A stretch of DNA of 64,000 nucleotides from Aureimonas sp. Leaf427 (GTDB taxonomy: Bacteria; Pseudomonadota; Alphaproteobacteria; Rhizobiales; Rhizobiaceae): contig NZ_LMQW01000034.1 in assembly GCF_001425485.1 (NCBI RefSeq), forward strand, positions 124,001 to 188,000. Direction: 5' to 3'. Positions 9,843 to 19,625 of the stretch are shown here, piece after piece. The position numbers were made by a program, and so were the translations under genes. Below the pieces are notes generated by a model, which made no database searches, was not told the DNA's origin, and saw only the letters and a list, made by a program, of their open reading frames with translations. Each line of letters starts with the position of its first letter. Position 1 is the first letter of the stretch.

Positions 9843-11222
9843 ATGGCCAAGGATTGGACGCCGACGAGCTGGCGCAACAAGCCGATCGAACAGGTTCCGG
9901 ACTATCCGGACGCAGCGGCGCTGGCCGATACCGAAGCGCGTCTCTCGACGTTTCCCCCGCTCGTTTTTGCCGGTGAGGCCCGCAAGCTCACCCGGGCTCT
10001 GGGTGAGGTCGCCGAGGGGCGCTCCTTCCTGCTTCAGGGCGGCGACTGCGCGGAAAGCTTCGCCGAGCACGGCGCGGACAACATCCGCGACTTCTTCCGC
10101 GCCTTCCTGCAGATGGCGGTGGTGCTGACCTTCGGCGCATCGCAGCCGGTGGTGAAGGTCGGCCGCATCGCGGGCCAGTTCGCCAAGCCGCGCTCTTCGC
10201 CGATGGAGACGGTGAACGGCGTCTCGCTGCCGTCCTATCGCGGCGATATCGTCAACGGCACCGGTTTCGACGAGGCCTCGCGCATTCCGAACCCGGAGCG
10301 CCAGATCGAGGCCTATCGCCAGTCCGCCGCGACGCTGAACCTCCTGCGCGCCTTCGCGCAGGGCGGCTATGCCAATCTCGACAACGTCCACCAGTGGATG
10401 CTCGGCTTCGTGTCGGGCAGCCCGGCGGCGGAGCGCTACGGCGCGCTTGCCGACCGCATTTCGGAGACGATGAATTTCATGCGCGCCATCGGCATCACCG
10501 CCGATACGCATCCCGCGCTCCGCGAGACCGATTTCTTCACGAGCCACGAGGCGCTGCTGCTCGGCTACGAGCAGGCGCTGACGCGGGTCGATTCGACCTC
10601 GGGCGACTGGTACGCGACCTCCGGCCACATGATCTGGATCGGCGACCGCACGCGGCAGGAGGCGAACGCCCATGTCGAGTTCTGCCGCGGCATCAAGAAC
10701 CCGATCGGCCTGAAATGCGGTCCCTCGATGGATGCCGACGGCCTTCTGCGCCTGATCGACGTTCTGAACCCGGAGAACAAGGCGGGACGCCTGACGCTCA
10801 TCGGCCGCTTCGGGCACGACAAGGTCGAGCAGCACCTACCGCGCCTCATCCGCGCGGTCGAGAAGGAGGGTCGCAAGGTCGTCTGGTCCTGTGACCCGAT
10901 GCACGGCAACACGATCACGCTCAACCACTACAAGACGCGGCCCTTCGACCGCATCCTGTCGGAGGTTCAGAGCTTCTTCGACATCCACCGTGCCGAAGGC
11001 TCGCATGCGGGCGGCATCCATATCGAGATGACGGGCAAGGACGTGACGGAGTGCACGGGCGGCTCGCGGCCGGTTCTCGCCGAGGACCTGTCCGACCGCT
11101 ACCACACGCATTGCGACCCGCGTCTCAACGCGAACCAGGCGCTGGAACTGGCCTTCCTCGTCGCGGAGCTTCTGAAGAAGGAGGTCGAAACCCAGGCGCC
11201 GAAGCAGGCTTCCGGCTTCTGA
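9843..11222 (+). CDS. aroF: Class II 3-deoxy-7-phosphoheptulonate synthase
   Basis: The enzyme condenses phosphoenolpyruvate and erythrose 4-phosphate to DAHP, the first step of the shikimate pathway. At 459 residues it matches the class II (plant-like) family. Visible signatures include [15 protein letters not shown] at the N-terminus, [19 protein letters not shown] with metal-binding residues, and [23 protein letters not shown]. The start at 9843 follows GAGAGAGA. A 165-base upstream region and a downstream terminator make it look monocistronic. Confidence 0.96.
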   Translation: MAKDWTPTSWRNKPIEQVPDYPDAAALADTEARLSTFPPLVFAGEARKLTRALGEVAEGRSFLLQGGDCAESFAEHGADNIRDFFRAFLQMAVVLTFGASQPVVKVGRIAGQFAKPRSSPMETVNGVSLPSYRGDIVNGTGFDEASRIPNPERQIEAYRQSAATLNLLRAFAQGGYANLDNVHQWMLGFVSGSPAAERYGALADRISETMNFMRAIGITADTHPALRETDFFTSHEALLLGYEQALTRVDSTSGDWYATSGHMIWIGDRTRQEANAHVEFCRGIKNPIGLKCGPSMDADGLLRLIDVLNPENKAGRLTLIGRFGHDKVEQHLPRLIRAVEKEGRKVVWSCDPMHGNTITLNHYKTRPFDRILSEVQSFFDIHRAEGSHAGGIHIEMTGKDVTECTGGSRPVLAEDLSDRYHTHCDPRLNANQALELAFLVAELLKKEVETQAPKQASGF

Positions 11223-11248
11223 TCGACCGACAATGAAGGATGTGAAAG

Positions 11249-11271
11249 AGGCGGGCTGGTCCCGCCTTTTT
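11249..11271 (+). terminator. Rho-independent terminator after DAHP synthase
   Basis: A 7-bp stem AGGCGGG/CCCGCCT with a five-base loop is followed by TTTTT. Confidence 0.85.
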
Positions 11272-11415
11272 CATGGGCGCCGACCGGTGGCGGCGCGTTG
11301 CTATCGCCGAGGCGCTGTCTCGGCGATCGTCGCTCGACGGTTGAACGCACCGTCGCATCGGGGCCCGCTAACACTCGGCGGACCTTTGTCTTAGCTTGGG
11401 GCAAAGGAGTTCCCC

Positions 11416-12213
11416 ATGGCCACGCTTCCCACCCTCTTCATCTCCCACGGCTCCCCGGACACGGCGATCGCCGACACGGGGGCGACGCGCTTCATGAAGG
11501 CGCTGGGAGCGGAGCTTCCTCGTCCGCGCGCGATCGTCGTCGCGTCCGCGCATTTCGAGGCGGAGGATGCGGTCTTCGTCAGCGGGGATGCCGCGCCCGA
11601 GACGATCCACGATTTCGGCGGCTTCGATCGCAGGCTCTACGAGATGCGCTACCCGGCGCCCGGCGAGCCTGCCCTGGCCAAGACGATCGCGGAGACCCTG
11701 CGCGCCGCCGGATTTCGGACGGGCGTCGCCACGGAGCGCGGCTTCGACCACGGCACCTGGGTTCCGCTGTCTCTGATCTACCCGCAGGCCGACATTCCCG
11801 TCGTCCAGGTGTCCGTCGATCCGACGAAGGGCGCGGATCATCACCTGAAGCTCGGCGAGGCCCTCGGCCGCCTTCGCGAGGAGGACATCCTCGTCGTCGG
11901 CTCCGGGTCCTTCACGCACAATCTGCGCGAGGCCTTCGCGCGGTTGCGCGTCGGCGACCGGGATGCCGAGACGCCGGACTGGGTCTCGACCTTCGCGAAC
12001 TGGATGACGGACCGCATTCTCGAAGGCGATCAGCCGGCGCTGCTCGACTACCGTGCCCAAGCCCCCTTCGCCCGCGAAAACCATCCGACCGACGAACACC
12101 TGATGCCGCTCTATGTCGCGCTCGGCGCAGCCGGCCCCGGCGCTCCGGCGCGGCGCCTTCACGAAAGCCGCGACTTCGGTGTGCTGGCGATGGAGGCGTT
12201 CGCATTCGGGTGA
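11416..12213 (+). CDS. DODA-type extradiol ring-opening dioxygenase
   Basis: This 265-residue protein belongs to the LigB-like class III extradiol dioxygenases (YgiD/4,5-DOPA dioxygenase type). The metal-binding histidines expected for the family are visible in FISHGSP near residue 10, in SAHFE around residue 46, in GFDHGTW, and in the later GSGSFTHN segment. Substrate in bacteria is usually unknown. AAAGGAG six bases before the ATG is a strong ribosome binding site. It converges on the toxin gene with only 9 bases between stops. Confidence 0.87.
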   Translation: MATLPTLFISHGSPDTAIADTGATRFMKALGAELPRPRAIVVASAHFEAEDAVFVSGDAAPETIHDFGGFDRRLYEMRYPAPGEPALAKTIAETLRAAGFRTGVATERGFDHGTWVPLSLIYPQADIPVVQVSVDPTKGADHHLKLGEALGRLREEDILVVGSGSFTHNLREAFARLRVGDRDAETPDWVSTFANWMTDRILEGDQPALLDYRAQAPFARENHPTDEHLMPLYVALGAAGPGAPARRLHESRDFGVLAMEAFAFG

Positions 12214-12222
12214 AGCAAGATG

Positions 12223-12537
12223 TCAGGGTTCACGGTCTTCGCGGAAGCGATCGAACTGATGCATCCGCTCGTGGAGGATCGTGACGATGCCGATGTCGCC
12301 ATTCGTCAGCCGCCGCCAATAGACGATATGTCTCTCGTGGCGAAAGTAGAAGCCGTCGACCTCGAACTCGGCGGGCACGGGCTTCGATAGGACCGCATGC
12401 GTGTCGATCCCTTCGAAGGCTCGGAAGAGGCCTTCGACGTATCGATCCGCCTGCTCCTCGCCCCAGCGGTCGCGCGTGTAGCGGTAGATCTCGTCGAGGC
12501 GGTGGGAGGCGGCGGCTTGGACGCGGATGTTCGCCAC
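12223..12537 (-). CDS. parE: ParE/RelE-type toxin
   Basis: The 104-residue protein has the ParE-family layout: N-terminal helical hairpin (RLDEIYRYTRDRWGEEQADRY), then strands around GFYFRHERHIVYWRR, and a C-terminal IGIVTILHERM with the conserved late Arg. ParE toxins inhibit DNA gyrase; RelE relatives cut mRNA. The C-terminal pattern favours ParE. The start is GTG, three bases after the antitoxin stop, so the pair is translated together. Activity was not demonstrable from sequence. Confidence 0.85.
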   Translation of the reverse strand: MANIRVQAAASHRLDEIYRYTRDRWGEEQADRYVEGLFRAFEGIDTHAVLSKPVPAEFEVDGFYFRHERHIVYWRRLTNGDIGIVTILHERMHQFDRFREDREP

Positions 12538-12540
12538 GAA

Positions 12541-12798
12541 TCAGCGCCGGTTTCGCGCGATCACCTCTGCGGCCGTCAGCGGCATGTAGGACGTCTCGGG
12601 AGCCGCGAAGGCCTGAGCCAGTTCGATCCGCAGACGCTCGAACGCCTTCTGCTCCGCGTGATCCTTGTCCCGCCTGATCAGGTCGCGGATATACTCGCTG
12701 ACATTCTCGTAGGCGCCGTCCTGCCCGACATTCTGCGCGACGAAATCACTGAGCGCGCCGCTGACGCGAACCGTCATCGTGGTCGTCGACTGTCCCAT
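12541..12798 (-). CDS. parD: ParD-type ribbon-helix-helix antitoxin
   Basis: At 85 residues this has the CopG/ParD layout: an N-terminal strand TTTMTVRVSG, two helices with NVSEYIRDLIRRD, and a long charged C-terminal helix that in this family wraps the toxin. The antitoxin precedes the toxin and the two are three bases apart. ParD proteins bind their own promoter; an inverted repeat lies 21-47 bases upstream of this start. Confidence 0.87.
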   Translation of the reverse strand: MGQSTTTMTVRVSGALSDFVAQNVGQDGAYENVSEYIRDLIRRDKDHAEQKAFERLRIELAQAFAAPETSYMPLTAAEVIARNRR

Positions 12799-12818
12799 CG
12801 CACTAGCCCTGGCCTGTC

Positions 12819-12845
12819 GTCTTCAAGTTCCACAATATTGAAGAC
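12819..12845 (-). promoter_or_regulatory. Candidate ParD operator (inverted repeat)
   Basis: Perfect 8-bp arms GTCTTCAA and TTGAAGAC are separated by 11 bases of AT-richer sequence, just upstream of the antitoxin ATG. Position and symmetry fit autoregulation by a ribbon-helix-helix antitoxin. This is inference from sequence only. Confidence 0.6.
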
Positions 12846-12883
12846 CGAGACCTCGTTTGTCCAGTATGGCCGCACCACCGCCA

Positions 12884-13492
12884 TCACGCCTCGTCCTTCT
12901 CCGCCTTGTCGCTGCGAAGGCTCGGGAACAAAGCGGGCCCCCATTGGCGCCAGGCGAACCAGAGGGCGAGGGCGGCGGCGATGACGGCGAGGGCGATGCC
13001 GACGCCGCGTTCCATGACCTCCAGGCGCGCGAAGACCGAGCCGATGGAATAGCCGAACGCATAGCCGATCGTGGTGAAGAGCCCGGCCCAGATGGCGGCA
13101 CCGATGAGGTTCAGGACAAGGAAGCGCGGGATCGAGATGGAGGAGAGGCCGAGCGCGATCAGGCCCGGCATGCGCAGGCCGTAGATGTAGCGGTTGACGA
13201 TGACGAAATAGGCCTGGAACCGGTCGACCAGCCGGATGGCTTTCACGAATTTCGGCTTGGCCTTCCAGCGCGCGACCCAGCGATGGCCGGACCAGAAGCG
13301 GGCGAAGAGGAAGACCGCGAGGTCGCCGCAGAACGAGCCGAAGAAGGCGAGGCTCATGATGAAGTAGATCGAATAGGAGCCGCGAAAGGCGAGAAACCCG
13401 CCGATGATCGCGAAGACCTCGCCTTCGAAGAAGGTCCCGACGAGCACGATGACGGGGCCGTACTGGCTGATCAGGGACAGAATTTCGTACAC
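12884..13492 (-). CDS. DedA family membrane protein
   Basis: The 202-residue protein has the DedA/SNARE-associated (VTT) layout: a re-entrant-like acidic segment FFEGEVFAIIGGF, then SFCGDLAVFLFARFWSGHRW, and the R-x3-P segment YIYGLRMPGLIALG, with 4-5 hydrophobic stretches. DedA proteins act as phospholipid scramblases or undecaprenyl-phosphate flippases. The GTG at 13492 has GGAG five bases upstream and begins where the conserved protein begins; an in-frame ATG at 13555 would add an arginine-rich tail. The C-terminus is charged and cytoplasmic. Confidence 0.85.
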   Translation of the reverse strand: MYEILSLISQYGPVIVLVGTFFEGEVFAIIGGFLAFRGSYSIYFIMSLAFFGSFCGDLAVFLFARFWSGHRWVARWKAKPKFVKAIRLVDRFQAYFVIVNRYIYGLRMPGLIALGLSSISIPRFLVLNLIGAAIWAGLFTTIGYAFGYSIGSVFARLEVMERGVGIALAVIAAALALWFAWRQWGPALFPSLRSDKAEKDEA

Positions 13493-13687
13493 GAGGGCTC
13501 CGGTGGGGCCGTTCCAAGGCGCGTCGCCGAAGGGCGGACGGTCCGTCCGTCGCATCCGGCGACGACCGATCCGCGGACCCGACGGCCGCATGCTGCCGGC
13601 GCATCGCGCCCGCTCGGTCGCTCGTTGCTCTAACGGAAATGCGCCAGGAAAGTCCACCTGACGGCTGTTTTTTGTTCGCCTGGCGCT

Positions 13688-14254
13688 TCAGGAAGCGGCA
13701 CCGTCCTTCGCCAGATGGCGCTCCAGAGCCGTCAGACGATCGAGGATGGTCGCGAGGGTCGCCTCCATCCGGGCGTTCTCTACCTGCCGTAGGGCATCGA
13801 CCTTCTCGTGCAGCGCCAGGATCTCGATCTCGGCCTTCAGATTGATCTCGTAGTCGTGGCCTGCGTCGATCCGGTCCCGCTCGGCCGAACGGTTCTGCGA
13901 CATCATGATGATCGGTGCCTGGAGAGCGGCCACCATGGAGAGGACGAGGTTCAAGAAGATGAAGGGATAGGGATCGAAGGCCTCTTGCGAGAGCAGGATG
14001 GTGTTCGCCAGGACCCAGAGGGCCAGGAAGGTGAGAAACCCGAGGATGAAGCTCCAGGAGCCGCCGACCCGGGCGATCGAATCGGCCACGCGGTCGCCGA
14101 AGGAGGAGGCGTCGACGACGCTCTGGTTCACGTCCCGCGCGATGGTGGTCTGCGAAACGGCGCTTTCGATGACCCGGCGTTCGGCGGGCTCCAGATCGTT
14201 CAGCGACTGGCCGAGCCATCGGGTCGCCGCCCGGTCCACCGAGTTCTTCGCCAT
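13688..14254 (-). CDS. DUF1003 family membrane protein
   Basis: This 188-residue protein matches the DUF1003 pattern: two closely spaced transmembrane helices in the middle (SWSFILGFLTFLALWVLAN and the FIFLNLVLSMVAALQAPIIM segment), the diagnostic ALQAPIIMMSQNR, then a long charged coiled-coil tail with LHEKVDALR. Function of the family is not established. AGGAG precedes the ATG at 14254. Confidence 0.88.
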   Translation of the reverse strand: MAKNSVDRAATRWLGQSLNDLEPAERRVIESAVSQTTIARDVNQSVVDASSFGDRVADSIARVGGSWSFILGFLTFLALWVLANTILLSQEAFDPYPFIFLNLVLSMVAALQAPIIMMSQNRSAERDRIDAGHDYEINLKAEIEILALHEKVDALRQVENARMEATLATILDRLTALERHLAKDGAAS

Positions 14255-14449
14255 GGCTCGTTCTCCTGCTCGCTGAGCAATCCCTGCGCCCGCTCCTTAC
14301 GCCGACCCCGCATCGGCACAACTGAAATATCGTCCAGAATCGTCGCTTCGGTGCCCATGCTCCGTTCGGGGCTGCGGAGCGGGTTGCAAGCGTCGGTCAT
14401 CTGTGGTGACGAGCGGTCCTGCCGCATCGGCGAGGGGAGCTTGAGGCCC

Positions 14450-14764
14450 GTGTTCGAAATTCCGCCGCTCGATCAGCTGGCGCTGGGTGGCCTCGTCGTC
14501 GGCGTGCTCTTCGTCCTGCGTCTGGTTCTGGCCGTCCGGCGGCTGCGCGTAGAGGCCGATGGCCGCGCGGGCTTCTCGGCCGAGGATCTGAAGCGGGTCC
14601 GGCAGGCCGGTTCCTACGGCGTCGATCTCGAACCGAACCGGCGTTACGCGCTGCGCCAGCTTCTGAGCGCGGCGCTCTTCCTGGCCGTCGGCCTCGTTCT
14701 GTCCGCATGGCTCGCCGTCGCCCATTTCGTCGGGCCGATCGGCCTTGGCGGCCTTTCCGCCTGA
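14450..14764 (+). CDS. Small membrane protein upstream of gltX
   Basis: This is about 104 residues long, with one hydrophobic segment near residues 10-27 ([20 protein letters not shown]) and another near 73-95, joined by a charged loop. No family was recognised. The GTG at 14450 gives the most natural N-terminus; TTG at 14441 and ATG at 14359 are in-frame alternatives. It ends 16 bases before gltX and is probably co-transcribed with it. Confidence 0.65.
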   Translation: MFEIPPLDQLALGGLVVGVLFVLRLVLAVRRLRVEADGRAGFSAEDLKRVRQAGSYGVDLEPNRRYALRQLLSAALFLAVGLVLSAWLAVAHFVGPIGLGGLSA

Positions 14765-14780
14765 TCCGGGACACTTCGCC

Positions 14781-16157
14781 ATGATCGTCCGCTTCGCGCC
14801 GTCGCCGACCGGCCTCCTCCATATCGGCAACCTGCGCACCGCGCTTCTCAACTGGCTGACCGCGAAAGAGCGCGGCGAGGGCGGGACCTTCGTCCTGCGC
14901 TACGACGACACCGATCTCGAGCGCTCCCGCCGCGAATATGCCGATGCGATCCTGGAGGACCTCGCCTGGATCGGCATCCACCCCGATCTCGCGATCCGCC
15001 AGTCCGAGCGCCTGCCGCTCTACGACGACGCGGTGGAGCGCCTGAAGGCGGACGGGCTGCTCTACGCCTGCTACGAGACGCCTGACGAACTCGACGTCAA
15101 ACGCAAGCGGCGGGCGGCGCGGGGGCTGCCGCCCGTCTACGGGCGCGAGGCGCTGAAGCTCGACGAGGCCGCGCGGGTCGCACTGGAGGCGCAGGGCCTG
15201 AAGCCGCATTGGCGCTTCCTCCTGCCGAACCATGCCGGCGATCCCTTCGCGCCCGTTCGGACCGACATCGTCTGGGACGATCTCCTGCGTGGGACGCAGA
15301 CCGTCGATCTCGCCTCGCTGTCCGATCCCGTCCTCGTGCGGGAGGACGGCAGCTATCTCTACACGCTGCCCTCGGTGGTGGACGACGGGGCGGTCGGCGT
15401 CACGGACGTCATCCGGGGCGGGGACCACATCACCAATACCGGCGTGCAGATCGCGCTCTTCCAGGCGCTCGGGTTGCCCGTTCCCCGCTTCGGGCACCAC
15501 AATCTCCTGACGACGCTGGACGGCGAGGGCCTGTCCAAGCGCACGGGTGCGCTGTCGCTGCGCTCGCTGCGGGAGGATGGGCTGGAGCCGATGGCGGTCG
15601 CATCGCTCGCGGTTCTGGTCGGCCTGTCCGGCTCGATCGAGGCGGTGGACGATCTCGGGGCGCTGGCTGAGCGTCTCGTGCTGAAGGAGGTCTCCGCCTC
15701 GGCCTCGAAGTTCGATCCGGCGGAGGTGGAGCGGCTGAATCAGGCGCTGGTCCACCGCATGCCCTACGAGGCCGCCGCCGAACGGCTGCGCGACATGGCG
15801 ATTCCCGAGGAGCAGGCCGAGGCCTTCTGGGCAGCGGTGCGGGGCAACTGCGTGCGCGTCGGCGATGCCGTCGTCTGGCGGGATGTCGTCTACGGCGCCG
15901 CGCCGGACGCGTTGGCCCTCTCCGCGGAGGATCGGGCCTTCGCGGCTTCGGCCTTCGATCTCCTGCCGCCGGGACCGTTCGACGGCGCCACCTGGGCGAG
16001 CTGGACGGGCGCGGTGAAGGCCGCGACCGGTCGCAAGGGGCGGGCGCTCTTCATGCCGCTGCGAATCGCCCTGACGGGGCTCGATCATGGGCCGGAGCTC
16101 GCGCAGCTGCTTCCGCTGATCGGGCACGATCGCGCGGCGGCCCGTCGTCCGGCCTGA
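14781..16157 (+). CDS. gltX: Glutamyl-tRNA synthetase
   Basis: This class I aminoacyl-tRNA synthetase of 458 residues charges tRNA-Glu, and possibly tRNA-Gln as in many alphaproteobacteria. The ATP-binding HIGH-type motif reads HIGN at residues 14-17 after RFAPSPTG, and the KMSKS-type motif reads LSKR at 251-254. This is the shorter, divergent GltX form; rhizobia often carry two gltX genes, so a second copy may exist elsewhere. It converges on maeB. Confidence 0.94.
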   Translation: MIVRFAPSPTGLLHIGNLRTALLNWLTAKERGEGGTFVLRYDDTDLERSRREYADAILEDLAWIGIHPDLAIRQSERLPLYDDAVERLKADGLLYACYETPDELDVKRKRRAARGLPPVYGREALKLDEAARVALEAQGLKPHWRFLLPNHAGDPFAPVRTDIVWDDLLRGTQTVDLASLSDPVLVREDGSYLYTLPSVVDDGAVGVTDVIRGGDHITNTGVQIALFQALGLPVPRFGHHNLLTTLDGEGLSKRTGALSLRSLREDGLEPMAVASLAVLVGLSGSIEAVDDLGALAERLVLKEVSASASKFDPAEVERLNQALVHRMPYEAAAERLRDMAIPEEQAEAFWAAVRGNCVRVGDAVVWRDVVYGAAPDALALSAEDRAFAASAFDLLPPGPFDGATWASWTGAVKAATGRKGRALFMPLRIALTGLDHGPELAQLLPLIGHDRAAARRPA

Positions 16158-16215
16158 TCCGAGCCGTCCGCGGAGGGGCGGATCGGGCGATCGGGAGTCC
16201 GATCAGACTCTTGCT

Positions 16216-16254
16216 GGCGGATGCGGAAGCTCTTTCGAGCGTACCGCATCCGCC
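16216..16254. terminator. Convergent stem-loop between gltX and maeB
   Basis: An 11-bp perfect stem, GGCGGATGCGG with CCGCATCCGCC, encloses a 17-base loop that itself can pair GCTC with GAGC. It sits between two convergent stops and probably terminates from both sides, though T-runs are short. Confidence 0.6.
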
Positions 16255-16262
16255 GGCCGGTT

Positions 16263-18569
16263 TCATCTCGTCTGCTGCACCGCCTGCGCGATGGCGATGG
16301 CGGCCATGTTCACGACGCCGCGCGAGGTGACGGAGGGCGTGAGGACGTGAGCCGGGGCGGCGGCGCCGAGGAGGATCGGCCCGACATGCAGGGCCTCCGT
16401 CATCGCCTTCACGACGTTCATCGTGATGTTCGCCGCATCGAGATTGGGGAAGATCAGGAGGTTCGCCTCGCCCTGCAGCGTCGAGAGCGGCATGACGCGC
16501 TGGCGAAGCGTCTCGGACAGCGCGACGTCGCCATGCATCTCGCCGTCGATCTCGAGGTCCGGCGCCCGCTCGCGGATGAGCGCGAGCGCCTTCTTCAGCT
16601 TCTTGGTCTCCGGCGTCTCGTCGGTTCCGAAATTGGAATGGGAGACGAGGGCGCCCTTCGGCTCCAAGCCGAAGCGGCGGATCTCGGCGGCAGCGAGGAT
16701 CACCATTTCCGCGATGTCCTCGGCGTCCGGGTGGCGCTGGACATAGGTGTCGAGGAAGAACTTCGTGCTCTGCTGCGAGATGAGCAGGCTCAAGGCCGCG
16801 CATTTCTGCGTTCCCGGAGCGCGGCCAATCACTTGCAGAATATCGCGCAGGTGCGGCGTGAACTTGCCTTCCAGGCCGCAGATCAGGATGTCGGCATCGC
16901 CGCGCGCCACCGCGACCGCGCCGATGACGCTCGTATTGGTGCGAACGATCGTGCGCGCCGCATCAGGCGAGATGCCGCGCCGGCCGACCTTGTCGAAGTA
17001 GAAATCGACATAGCCGCGATAGCGCGGATCGTCCTCGGGGTTCACGACCTCGAAATCGGTGCCCGGTCGGATGCGCAGGCCATAGCGCTCCAGGCGCGTC
17101 GCGATGACGGCGGGGCGGCCAACGAGGATGGGCAGGCCGAGCTTTTCCTCCAGCATGACCTGCGCGGCCCGCAGGACGCGCTCGTCCTCGCCGTCCGCGA
17201 AGATGACGCGCTTGCCGGAGTTCCGGCCGATCTGGAAGATCGGCTTCATGATGAGGCCGGTGCGGAAGACGAAGCGGTTCAGCCGGTCGTGATAGGCCGC
17301 CATGTCCTCGATCGGACGCGCGGCGACGCCTGTGCGGGCGGCGGCCTCGGCGACGGCGGGGGCGATCTTCAGGATCAGGCGGGGGTCGAAGGGCGAGGGG
17401 ATCAGATATTCGGGCCCGAAGATCGGCGTTTCCGAACCGTAGGCCTTGGCGGCCACTTCCGAGACTTCCTCGCGGGCGAGCGCGGCGATCGCATCGACGG
17501 CCGCGATCTTCATCTCCTCGTTGATCGCGGTCGAGCCGCAGTCCAGCGCGCCGCGGAAGATGTAGGGAAAGCAGAGGACGTTGTTGACCTGGTTCGGGAA
17601 ATCCGACCGGCCGGTGCAGATCATCGCGTCCGGGCGGACGGCGCGCGCGAGATCCGGCATGATCTCCGGCGTCGGATTGGCGAGCGCCAGGATCAGCGGG
17701 CGCGGCGCCATCTTCTCCAGGAATTCGGGCTTCAGGACGCCGCCTGCGGACAGGCCGAGGAAGATGTCGGCGCCCTCGATCGCCTCCGCGAGGGTGCGCA
17801 TCTCGGTCGCCTTCGCATAGACGCTCATCCAGCGGTCGATGCGGGCGGGGCGGCCCTCGTAGACGACGCCGTCGATATCCGTGCAGACGATGTTCTCGAC
17901 GCGCGCGCCGAGCGAGACGAGAAGGTTGAGGCAGGCGATGGCCGCCGCGCCCGCGCCGGACGAGACGATGCGCACGTCCTCGATCTTCTTGTCCGCCAGC
18001 ATCAGCGCGTTGCGCACCGCCGCCGAGACGATGATCGCGGTGCCGTGCTGGTCGTCGTGGAAGACCGGAATGCCCATGCGGGCGCGCAGGCGCTCCTCGA
18101 CCTCGAAGCACTCGGGCGCCTTGATGTCTTCCAGATTGATGCCGCCGAAGGTCGGCTCGAGCGCGGCCACGACATCGACGATGCGGTCGATCTCGGTCGC
18201 GTCGATCTCGATGTCGAACACGTCGATATCGGCGAACTTCTTGAAGAGGACGGCCTTGCCCTCCATCACGGGCTTGGAGGCGAGCGGCCCGATATTGCCG
18301 AGGCCAAGAACCGCGGTGCCGTTCGACACGACGGCCACGAGATTGGCGCGGCTCGTATATTCGGCGGCCATCGCCGGATCGGCCGCGATGGCGCGGCAGG
18401 GCTCGGCGACGCCGGGGGAATAGGCGAGCGCCAGATCGCGCTGATTGCCGAGGGGTTTCGTTGCCTGGATCGCGAGCTTACCGGGCTTGGGGTGCCGGTG
18501 GTAGAAAAGGGCCTGCTCACCGAGATCGCCATTCGCCGGCCGTTCGTCGCGCTTGGTGTGCTCGGTCAT
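16263..18569 (-). CDS. maeB: NADP-dependent malic enzyme with C-terminal phosphotransacetylase-like domain
   Basis: The 768-residue protein is a two-part fusion. The N-terminal part, about residues 1-430, is the malic enzyme, with [21 protein letters not shown], and [10 protein letters not shown] followed by the nucleotide-binding GAGAAA. The C-terminal part, about 440-765, resembles phosphate acetyltransferase and is thought to be regulatory in rhizobial Tme/Dme enzymes. It decarboxylates malate to pyruvate. GGAG precedes the ATG. Cofactor preference (NADP versus NAD) is assigned by family resemblance only. Confidence 0.93.
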   Translation of the reverse strand: MTEHTKRDERPANGDLGEQALFYHRHPKPGKLAIQATKPLGNQRDLALAYSPGVAEPCRAIAADPAMAAEYTSRANLVAVVSNGTAVLGLGNIGPLASKPVMEGKAVLFKKFADIDVFDIEIDATEIDRIVDVVAALEPTFGGINLEDIKAPECFEVEERLRARMGIPVFHDDQHGTAIIVSAAVRNALMLADKKIEDVRIVSSGAGAAAIACLNLLVSLGARVENIVCTDIDGVVYEGRPARIDRWMSVYAKATEMRTLAEAIEGADIFLGLSAGGVLKPEFLEKMAPRPLILALANPTPEIMPDLARAVRPDAMICTGRSDFPNQVNNVLCFPYIFRGALDCGSTAINEEMKIAAVDAIAALAREEVSEVAAKAYGSETPIFGPEYLIPSPFDPRLILKIAPAVAEAAARTGVAARPIEDMAAYHDRLNRFVFRTGLIMKPIFQIGRNSGKRVIFADGEDERVLRAAQVMLEEKLGLPILVGRPAVIATRLERYGLRIRPGTDFEVVNPEDDPRYRGYVDFYFDKVGRRGISPDAARTIVRTNTSVIGAVAVARGDADILICGLEGKFTPHLRDILQVIGRAPGTQKCAALSLLISQQSTKFFLDTYVQRHPDAEDIAEMVILAAAEIRRFGLEPKGALVSHSNFGTDETPETKKLKKALALIRERAPDLEIDGEMHGDVALSETLRQRVMPLSTLQGEANLLIFPNLDAANITMNVVKAMTEALHVGPILLGAAAPAHVLTPSVTSRGVVNMAAIAIAQAVQQTR

Positions 18570-18794
18570 CCCATCTCCGTCCGTCTCGATATCGTCAGCC
18601 GTTGCTCTAACGCATCGGTCGGACCGGGGGAAACACCCCTCGTCGATTTCCGTCCCGATTTGTCGCGGCGGTGAGCCATCGGTCCAGCCCGGCCGTCACA
18701 CGGATGCAATCGGACTCAGTCAGGACTTCGATACGAGGCCGGGTGCCGAAGGGGGCGCCTTCGGACCGATCACGCCAGTCCGGGAGCAACGGGA

Positions 18795-19625
18795 ATGAAC
18801 GAGGCGACCCAACAACGGCATTTCCGCACGCTCTTCATCTCGGACGTGCATCTCGGCTCCAAGGCGGCCCAGGCCGATCTCCTTATCGACTTCCTGCGCC
18901 TGCACGATGCCGAGAAGATCTATCTCGTCGGCGACATCGTGGACGGCTGGCGCCTGAAGCGCGCCTGGCACTGGCCGCAGTCGCACAACGACGTCGTGCA
19001 GAAGCTGCTGCGCAAGGCCCGCAAGGGAACGGAGATCGTCTACATTCCCGGCAATCACGACGAGTTCCTCCGATCCTTCCAGGGCACGCATTTCGGCGGG
19101 ATCGAGGTCCGGCAGAACGATGTCCACGTCACCGCCGACGGACGCCGGTTCCTCGTGATCCACGGCGACGAGTTCGACGTCGTGGTGCGCAATGCGAGGC
19201 TGATCGCCTATCTCGGCGATTGGGCCTACGACGCGGCGATTGCGATCAACGTCGTGTTCAACAAGGCGCGGCGCGCCTTCGGCTTTCCCTATTGGTCGAT
19301 TTCCTCCTGGGCGAAGCTCAAGGTCAAGAACGCCGTCAGCTTCATCGGCACGTTCGAGACGGCGCTCGCGGAAGAGGCGGCCCGGCACGGCTGCGACGGC
19401 GTCATCTGCGGGCATATCCACCACGCCGAAATCGCCGTTCGCGGCGGCATCCACTACGTCAACACGGGCGACTGGGTGGAAAGCTGCACGGCCGTCGCCG
19501 AGCGGCACGACGGCACGCTGGAGATGATCCGCTGGACGCAGCTCGTCGAGCAGACGGCCCATCCCCGCCGGCGGCCGCCGCTCGAGATCGCCGTCTCGAC
19601 CGAAACCGCGGCGGAGGCGGCGTGA
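18795..19625 (+). CDS. plcP: PlcP-like phospholipase C (LpxH-type metallophosphoesterase)
   Basis: This 276-residue calcineurin-like phosphoesterase has all metal-site motifs: SDVHLG (D17, H19), GDIVDGW, GNHDE, a mid-chain HGDEFD and GHIHHAE. Automatic annotation would call it UDP-2,3-diacylglucosamine hydrolase (LpxH), but alphaproteobacteria mostly use LpxI for that step. In Sinorhizobium the LpxH-like PlcP degrades phosphatidylcholine and other phospholipids to diacylglycerol under phosphate starvation. The coupled glycosyltransferase downstream, sharing one base in TGATG, supports PlcP. No strong Pho box is visible upstream. Confidence 0.72.
   Translation: MNEATQQRHFRTLFISDVHLGSKAAQADLLIDFLRLHDAEKIYLVGDIVDGWRLKRAWHWPQSHNDVVQKLLRKARKGTEIVYIPGNHDEFLRSFQGTHFGGIEVRQNDVHVTADGRRFLVIHGDEFDVVVRNARLIAYLGDWAYDAAIAINVVFNKARRAFGFPYWSISSWAKLKVKNAVSFIGTFETALAEEAARHGCDGVICGHIHHAEIAVRGGIHYVNTGDWVESCTAVAERHDGTLEMIRWTQLVEQTAHPRRRPPLEIAVSTETAAEAA

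Noticed and set aside
16221-18674. An 817-codon open frame opposite malic enzyme
   Set aside because: It is a shadow of maeB codon bias, has no recognisable domains, and maeB is fully accounted for on the minus strand.
18795-19625. Assignment as LpxH (lipid A synthesis)
   Set aside because: The motifs fit LpxH-type enzymes generally, but alphaproteobacteria normally carry LpxI, and the coupled glycosyltransferase favours PlcP. It is kept as an alternative rather than the call.
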